Source: Bacteroidota bacterium
GTDB taxonomy: Bacteria > Bacteroidota > Bacteroidia > Bacteroidales > WCHB1-69
NCBI GenBank assembly: GCA_023413895.1
Contig: JAEZOU010000082.1
Span: 1-17,845 of the forward strand
Length of the DNA stretch: 17,845 nt
Direction: 5' to 3'
The notes beneath the pieces were generated by a model. That model was given only the letters and a program-made list of their open reading frames with translations. It made no database searches and was not told where the DNA came from. Position 1 is the first letter of the stretch, and each line of letters starts with the position of its first letter. Shown in pieces: positions 13,066 through 17,845 of the stretch. The position numbers and the translations under genes were made by a program.

Positions 13066-14982
13066 ATGGACAATAAAATTGAGAGAAGAACAATTGGAAG
13101 CCTTTTGGGTGAAAAGTTTTATATCCCCAGTTATCAACGAGGGTATCGTTGGACAGAACAACAAGTCAAAGACTTGTTAAATGATATTAGAGAATTTCAG
13201 ATTCGTAAATCCGACTCTGAAGATTTTTACTGCTTACAACCTCTGGTTGTTAAAAAAAAATGGAGTGATGATATATTGGCTTCCATAAAAAATGCCAATT
13301 CTGTTGATATAGTTGAGAAAATAATACGGAATTGTTCATGGGAGGTTATTGATGGACAACAACGCCTGACGACTATTTTTATTATTTTGTCGTATTTGGG
13401 AGTAGATATGCCTTTTTCGTTAGAATACGAGACAAGAAGCAATTTTAAGGATTTCCTAAACACACTAAAAAAACATCCCGACATCGAGGAATTTTCGGAA
13501 TTGGTCAAGGGTTTGGATGATTATGACAATATTGATTTCTTCCATGTTTTTTGTGCATACAAAGCAATCGCAGAGTATAAACCTGACAGCGATATTAAAG
13601 CAACCTTATTGAATAAAGTTGAGTTTATTTGGTATGAGGCTGTTGAAGAGAACCCAATCAAAGTGTTCACCAGATTGAATATAGGTAAGATTGCACTGAC
13701 AAATGCGGAACTAATAAAAGCCTTGCTTCTAAATCGCTCAAATTTTGGAGGTACAGTTAGCCAAATTAGACTCCAACAACAAGAAATTGCAATGGAGTGG
13801 GATAACATCGAATATACGTTGCAAAATGAGGAATTCTGGCTTTTTATCCATAACTTGGGATATAATAGGCCAACTCGAATCGACTTTATCTTTGATTTGA
13901 TTGTAGAACAAAACGCTCTCAATATTCCAGAGGAAACACGCTTGCATATCGGCACAGATGAATATAGAACATTCCGATATTTTTATGGCTTTGTTAATTC
14001 AAATAATTCGGAAAAAGCCATTGTTGATTGTTGGAAAAAAGTGAAAGACTACTATAATATCTTTAGAGAGTGGTATGATGATTTGGAGTTGTATCATTAT
14101 GTAGGATATTTAATTAACCAAAAAAATAATCCCCAAAAGCCATTGAAGTCATTGAAGTCATTGTTGGATTTATGGAATCAATCCAGTAATAAGAAGGTTT
14201 TCGTTGAAAAATTACACCAAGAAATACGCGAGCTAATAAAAAAAGGTTATTGTAGTTTAAGCCAGCAATATGAAATAGAATACCAAAACGAACAAGGTAT
14301 CAAACAAGGAGCAGTTAATAAAACAAACTGTAGAAATATCTTGCTGTTACATAATATACAAACTGTCATCAACCAGGCAAACATTAACGTATCAGAATAT
14401 CAACAATCTGTTTTTTACAAGTTTCCATTTCATCTATACAAAAAGGAAGGATGGGATGTAGAACATATAGACTCAAATACCGAAAATGAATTGGTTGACA
14501 AATCGGCTCAAAATGAATTTCTTCTTAATATCTATCAAGCAGCCAACGAGGAGGAAAAGAAGTTAATAGAGCGTTTTGTTAATAACCCAAACGAAACCGA
14601 TTTTTCACCTTTTGAAAAATTCTACGTAAAAAGTGAAGATTCATTGTCGGATGAGGAGAAGAACCAAATATGCAATTTTACTCTTCTTGATTCTTCAACG
14701 AACAGAAGTTACGGTAACTCAATATTCCCGGCAAAAAGAAGAATTATTATTGGAAAAGATAGCGGAAAATACCTTCCAATCCCGCAAATAAAAGCAAATA
14801 GATTAGTCATTGGAGAGGAAACACTTGCACCATCTGCATTTATTCCTCCGTGTACAAAGCAGGTGTTCATGAAATATTATTCCTCGGCTGCCGGTGATAT
14901 GAATTATTGGACCAAAGCTGATGCGGATGCCTACAGACGAAACATCTACGACACATTAAAAGACTATGGGGTATCACTATAA
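13066..14982 (+). CDS. DUF262-DUF1524 protein, GmrSD-like putative HNH nuclease
   Basis: The 638-residue protein joins an N-terminal DUF262 (ParB/Srx-like, GmrS-type) domain to a C-terminal DUF1524 (GmrD-type, HNH/His-Me) domain. DUF262 marks are YIPSYQRGYRW at residues 19-29, DGQQRLTT at 96-103 (the nucleotide-hydrolysis motif) and TRLNIGKIALTNAELIKALL in the middle. DUF1524 marks are VEHIDSN around His467, the presumed catalytic histidine, and NFTLLDSSTNRSYGN...FPAKRR at about 537-558, matching the usual NL.LL...N...GN..F..KR pattern. In GmrSD and related proteins, DUF262 senses or hydrolyses NTP and DUF1524 cuts modified DNA; SspE uses the same pairing in phosphorothioate-dependent defence. 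By inference this is the effector of the operon. Both domains appear intact. The next gene starts 12 bases after its stop. Confidence 0.9.
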   Translation: MDNKIERRTIGSLLGEKFYIPSYQRGYRWTEQQVKDLLNDIREFQIRKSDSEDFYCLQPLVVKKKWSDDILASIKNANSVDIVEKIIRNCSWEVIDGQQRLTTIFIILSYLGVDMPFSLEYETRSNFKDFLNTLKKHPDIEEFSELVKGLDDYDNIDFFHVFCAYKAIAEYKPDSDIKATLLNKVEFIWYEAVEENPIKVFTRLNIGKIALTNAELIKALLLNRSNFGGTVSQIRLQQQEIAMEWDNIEYTLQNEEFWLFIHNLGYNRPTRIDFIFDLIVEQNALNIPEETRLHIGTDEYRTFRYFYGFVNSNNSEKAIVDCWKKVKDYYNIFREWYDDLELYHYVGYLINQKNNPQKPLKSLKSLLDLWNQSSNKKVFVEKLHQEIRELIKKGYCSLSQQYEIEYQNEQGIKQGAVNKTNCRNILLLHNIQTVINQANINVSEYQQSVFYKFPFHLYKKEGWDVEHIDSNTENELVDKSAQNEFLLNIYQAANEEEKKLIERFVNNPNETDFSPFEKFYVKSEDSLSDEEKNQICNFTLLDSSTNRSYGNSIFPAKRRIIIGKDSGKYLPIPQIKANRLVIGEETLAPSAFIPPCTKQVFMKYYSSAAGDMNYWTKADADAYRRNIYDTLKDYGVSL

Positions 14983-14994
14983 AAAATAGTAAAA

Positions 14995-17379
14995 ATGAAT
15001 AACGCGAAAATATCATTCTGGGACTTCATCTCCACACACAAGGTTGTTATACCAATCATCCAGCGGGATTATGCTCAAGGAAGAAAAGGGAAAGAGGAAC
15101 TACGGAAAGGCTTTTTAACAAACCTAAAGCAGGCATTGGATAACAAACTACCAAATAACGAAGAATATTTAAAACTGGATTTTGTATATGGAGCCACAGA
15201 TGACGAGGTGTTGTATCCGTTGGATGGGCAACAAAGGCTGACAACATTGTGGCTATTGCATTGGTTTATTGCGTTGAGGGCGGGAGAATTGAATGAGGCT
15301 AATTGCAAAATTTTAAGCCGTTTCTCTTACGAAACGAGGGTGTCTTCCAGAGAGTTTTGCGAACGGATGTGTAATCCCATTTTTTTTGAGGATTATAAGC
15401 CTGAACACAATTCAATTGTAAATTACATAGAAAAACAAATATGGTTTTACTCCGCATGGAAGCAGGATCCAACAATTCAATCAATGCTCCGTATGCTTGA
15501 AGGAACAAGAGAAAAAAATAAGGCAGGAGAAGATTTCGTTGATGGAATTGAGGAGTTATTCAACAATAATAATAGGGATGCTTTTGTCAATTACTGGAAT
15601 CTTTTGACTAAAAAAAGCCCAATTGTTTTTTACCACCTTCCTTTAGAAAAATTTGGTCTTTCCGATGACTTATACATTAAAATGAATGCCAGAGGTAAAC
15701 AGCTGTCCGCATTTGAGAATTTCAAGGCCGACTTAATTGGATTTGTCAAAGGGCAAGATGGTGAAGAATGGAATAACCTAATAGATGAAGGTCGCGGTTT
15801 ACCGACCAAACTTGATACGGCATGGACTGATATTTTTTGGCGCAAAAAGAGCAAAAACAATAGAATTGATGAAGCGTACTTTGTTTTCATAATAAGATTT
15901 TTTTGGAATGAATTATTTAATGCCAAGAATAAAGATGGCAAATACATTCTGAAAGTAGGAGAAGAGGTTGGAGGTGATGGAGTAAGAAGTTCCTCTGAAA
16001 ACAAAAATGTGTCATATCGTTTATTTAATGCGGATAATCCACAGTTATACAATGGTTTTGAGCCATATTGTTATTATAACAAAAGCATTCCGTTTGATTT
16101 TTTCAAGAACCTTGAGAAAGTGCTGGACGGATACATGAGACTTACATCCGCTTTACCTTCGTGTAGTTGGGATAAAAACTTCCAATTTATCCCTGGGTAT
16201 AAAGAAAAAGAAGGCTTTTCAATATCATCATTAACTCAAATTCAGAGAGTTGTTTTTTATTCAATTTGTAAGTTTTTTAAAGACCTTGATTATGGAGAGG
16301 ACATTAGTTTGGTTCAATTGAGTCGGTGGATGAGAGTTGTGTGGAATTTGGTATCTGATTTTAAGGATGGAGGTAGTACGCCGCAAATCAGAAGTACAAC
16401 GGCCATGCGCAAGGCAATGGAATTTATTGAATCCTTAAATAGCCACAATGTATATGAAAGTCTGATAGAAAAAAAAGTAAATAATACGGATGCTTTTGAT
16501 GTTAGATGCTGGAATGAGATGATTAAAGCGAGGAAGATGGTTGAAGAGGATGGCTCGTTGAGAAAATATGATGGAAGTATTCCAGAATACCAAGGAAAAA
16601 CATGGGAGGATGTTATTGTTGAAGCAGAAAATTTCGCGTTCTTTAGGGGAACCATTCATTTCTTATATATGGATGAAAAGGGCGAAGAAAATTGGGATTA
16701 CTTTGACGAGAAATGGGAGAATGCGACTAAACTGCTATTGAACACGGTTGATAATTGGGAGATTATTTGCAATCTTATTGGATATATCGGTGCAGAGGTA
16801 TTAAGGAATTATCATGATTCGTTCACGGCAAATGATGATTTTTGGAGAAAATGGTTGTTTGACATAAACAATTCTGTAATAATTCACCATTTCCTTATGC
16901 AAGATGGATCGACTCAAGATACGAGATTAAACAAAGATATATCGGCGATTTTGTTGCGAACCAAATCAAGCATGAAGATTTTGCATGATTGGAAAAATTG
17001 CAAGATGGTACTGACAAATTATAATCAAAGACGCGATGTCTTTAAGAACGGATATGTGTATGTAGTTAATACACCGCGAAATCGATTTATTAATGAGTTA
17101 TTATATAATAATCAATATGTTACTGACATAATGATTTCTAACGCTTGGGGTGATGATTATATAGAAGAAAATGGGAATAGGCATTATCGTGGACTCTATG
17201 TGGACTTTTCTTATGGTGGGAGAATGTTTAGACTATATGAAAGAGATGTTGTTGAGTTACGCGATAACATTGAATACGATAGCAATATTATTTTGGAAAA
17301 GGGAGATGATGTGGCCTCATTTAACACTAAGATTCATAATTATATAAATGATACCATGGCTGAAAAATCGACATTATGA
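14995..17379 (+). CDS. Second DUF262 protein, long form without a visible nuclease domain
   Basis: This 794-residue protein opens with a DUF262 domain: VVIPIIQRDYAQGR at residues 17-30, YPLDGQQRLTTLWLLHW at about 74-90, and KMNARGKQLSAFENFKADL at about 225-243, the counterpart of the N..G..L...E motif. The remaining 500 residues are a long, mostly helical region (SLTQIQRVVFYSICKFF, then VEAENFAFFRGTIHFLY, a segment typical of long DUF262 proteins). It ends in a mixed domain with HYRGLYVDFSYGGRMFRLYE. I see no HNH histidine cluster or other nuclease motif, so it may be a sensor or regulatory NTPase partner for the first DUF262 protein. Its stop overlaps the start of the next gene in ATGA, implying translational coupling. 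The GC content matches its DUF262 neighbour, not the WYL gene. Confidence 0.9.
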   Translation: MNNAKISFWDFISTHKVVIPIIQRDYAQGRKGKEELRKGFLTNLKQALDNKLPNNEEYLKLDFVYGATDDEVLYPLDGQQRLTTLWLLHWFIALRAGELNEANCKILSRFSYETRVSSREFCERMCNPIFFEDYKPEHNSIVNYIEKQIWFYSAWKQDPTIQSMLRMLEGTREKNKAGEDFVDGIEELFNNNNRDAFVNYWNLLTKKSPIVFYHLPLEKFGLSDDLYIKMNARGKQLSAFENFKADLIGFVKGQDGEEWNNLIDEGRGLPTKLDTAWTDIFWRKKSKNNRIDEAYFVFIIRFFWNELFNAKNKDGKYILKVGEEVGGDGVRSSSENKNVSYRLFNADNPQLYNGFEPYCYYNKSIPFDFFKNLEKVLDGYMRLTSALPSCSWDKNFQFIPGYKEKEGFSISSLTQIQRVVFYSICKFFKDLDYGEDISLVQLSRWMRVVWNLVSDFKDGGSTPQIRSTTAMRKAMEFIESLNSHNVYESLIEKKVNNTDAFDVRCWNEMIKARKMVEEDGSLRKYDGSIPEYQGKTWEDVIVEAENFAFFRGTIHFLYMDEKGEENWDYFDEKWENATKLLLNTVDNWEIICNLIGYIGAEVLRNYHDSFTANDDFWRKWLFDINNSVIIHHFLMQDGSTQDTRLNKDISAILLRTKSSMKILHDWKNCKMVLTNYNQRRDVFKNGYVYVVNTPRNRFINELLYNNQYVTDIMISNAWGDDYIEENGNRHYRGLYVDFSYGGRMFRLYERDVVELRDNIEYDSNIILEKGDDVASFNTKIHNYINDTMAEKSTL

Positions 17380-17681
17380 CCAAATCTTTATTGTTAATCG
17401 CAATGTTAATGATTGGGGGATTATGTAGTCATAATTCTAATGGTTTAAGAAACTACCAATGCAGCAAGTGTGCCACCTTGGTGAAATCGGAGCGCACACC
17501 ATCAACCCTCAACTGCCGAGCAGATGGCTCACATCAGTGGCATGAATTAGTAGAAGTAGGACAAGAGAACTATAACTGCAAGAAGTGTGGAACTTTGCTG
17601 GAGAACAAACGTAGTCCATCCACTCTTGGATGTCCTGCGAAAGGTTCACATCAATGGAATCAATCTGGGTCACGTCGGTAA
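17376..17681 (+). CDS. Small exported/anchored protein with two zinc-ribbon-like repeats
   Basis: The 101-residue protein starts within the stop codon of the preceding gene (ATGA overlap). Residues 1-20 form a hydrophobic stretch after a lysine (KSLLLIAMLMIGGLC). This could be a signal peptide or anchor, although the GGLC is a poor lipobox. The rest is two copies of one module. The first has YQCSKCATLVKS, then a third Cys in TLNCR and the end GSHQW. The second has YNCKKCGTLLEN, then TLGCP and GSHQW. Each supplies CxxC plus a Cys and a His, enough to hold one zinc ion. The second copy is the more canonical (KCG). Similar small Cys/His modules occur in Bacteroidetes proteins, but I know of no assigned function. 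Its coupling to the DUF262 gene suggests it belongs to the system. Confidence 0.75.
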   Translation: MTKSLLLIAMLMIGGLCSHNSNGLRNYQCSKCATLVKSERTPSTLNCRADGSHQWHELVEVGQENYNCKKCGTLLENKRSPSTLGCPAKGSHQWNQSGSRR

Positions 17682-17701
17682 TACTACATATCAATGTAGA
17701 T

Positions 17702-17725
17702 ACTATCCCAAAAAGTGTGTAAAAA
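17702..17725. mobile_element. Possible IS-end-like sequence
   Basis: The segment ATCCCAAAAAGTGTGTAAAA resembles, from general memory, the terminal inverted repeats of IS256-type elements in Bacteroidetes. No transposase lies within the window and no partner repeat is visible, so this is only a hint that an insertion sequence might start or end here. Confidence 0.15.
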
Positions 17726-17785
17726 TTGTTTGTGCAAAGATATATTTTTTTTGACATTTGCGAGTAATTTTATAATTTTTTACGT

Positions 17786-17835
17786 TTTGAAGTGTGTTTT
17801 CACTTCGGCTAGCCTCCGTTTCATCACACTTCAAA
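17786..17835. repeat. Inverted repeat with central palindrome, right edge of window
   Basis: TTTGAAGTGTG (17786-17796) and CACACTTCAAA (17825-17835) are perfect 11-base inverted repeats around a 28-base loop. The loop holds the palindrome GGCTAGCC (17807-17814) and a second CACTTC (17801-17806), which could pair with the left arm instead, giving two mutually exclusive hairpins. It lies about 105 bases after the last gene of the operon. It could be a terminator-like structure or an element boundary; no T run follows within the window. Confidence 0.6.
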
Positions 17836-17845
17836 GCTAATCCCA

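Noticed and set aside
13227..13955. Minus-strand open frames under the DUF262-DUF1524 gene
   Set aside because: Shadows of a gene with clear family motifs on the plus strand.
17786..17835. Integron attC site
   Set aside because: The arms lack the expected RYYYAAC/GTTRRRY core sites and there is no integron integrase in the window.

Overview
This window is AT-rich chromosomal DNA from a member of the Bacteroidetes, most likely the order Bacteroidales. The evidence is a secreted protein with a type B (CHU_C / gliding-motility-associated) type IX secretion C-terminal domain, a PorT-like outer-membrane barrel, a DUF3822-rsmD gene pair, a FolK-deoxynucleoside kinase fusion, several Bacteroidetes-type -7 promoter elements (TAnnTTTG), and the general absence of Shine-Dalgarno sequences. 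The species cannot be named from this window.

The left half (1-8134) is ordinary chromosome. It holds the 3' end of a surface protein with PKD/Ig-like sequence, a P-domain/T9SS secreted protein (698-2503), a convergent yggS gene (minus strand, 2518-3192) and a folK-dNK fusion (3718-4788). A tightly packed five-gene operon follows (4880-7953): a membrane-anchored protein of unknown function, a DUF3822 protein, rsmD, pth and an outer-membrane barrel. A tRNA-Val(UAC) gene and its strong terminator (8060-8180) close this part. Two related non-coding repeat copies lie in opposite orientation at about 404-600 and 3290-3545, bracketing the T9SS and yggS genes.

The right half (8135-17845) looks like an accessory island anchored at the tRNA-Val gene. 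From left to right it contains: short GGACTAACA direct repeats; a frameshifted minus-strand gene remnant; roughly 600 bp without genes that includes iterated GTACCAC-type motifs reminiscent of IS21-family ends; a small serine recombinase; a WYL-domain regulator that is visibly GC-richer than the core genes; an ATG-less small minus-strand ORF; a cytoplasmic BspA-type LRR gene with seven 69-bp repeats; and a four-gene operon (12347-17681).

The four-gene operon is the most interesting part. It encodes an acidic, partly coiled-coil protein of unknown function, a DUF262-DUF1524 (GmrSD-like) protein with an HNH-type nuclease motif, a second, longer DUF262 protein without a visible nuclease, and a small exported or membrane-anchored protein with two zinc-ribbon-like repeats. 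Gaps inside the operon are 5 and 12 bp, and the last pair overlaps by 4 bp. A leader of about 95 bp carrying a 24-25 bp palindrome occurs twice as a direct repeat, once upstream of the LRR gene and once just upstream of the operon. My inference is that this is a mobile anti-phage or genome-defence module, possibly controlled by the WYL protein through the palindrome, with the LRR gene as an adjacent cassette that could be lost by recombination between the repeats. Defence function is inferred from domain families and context only.
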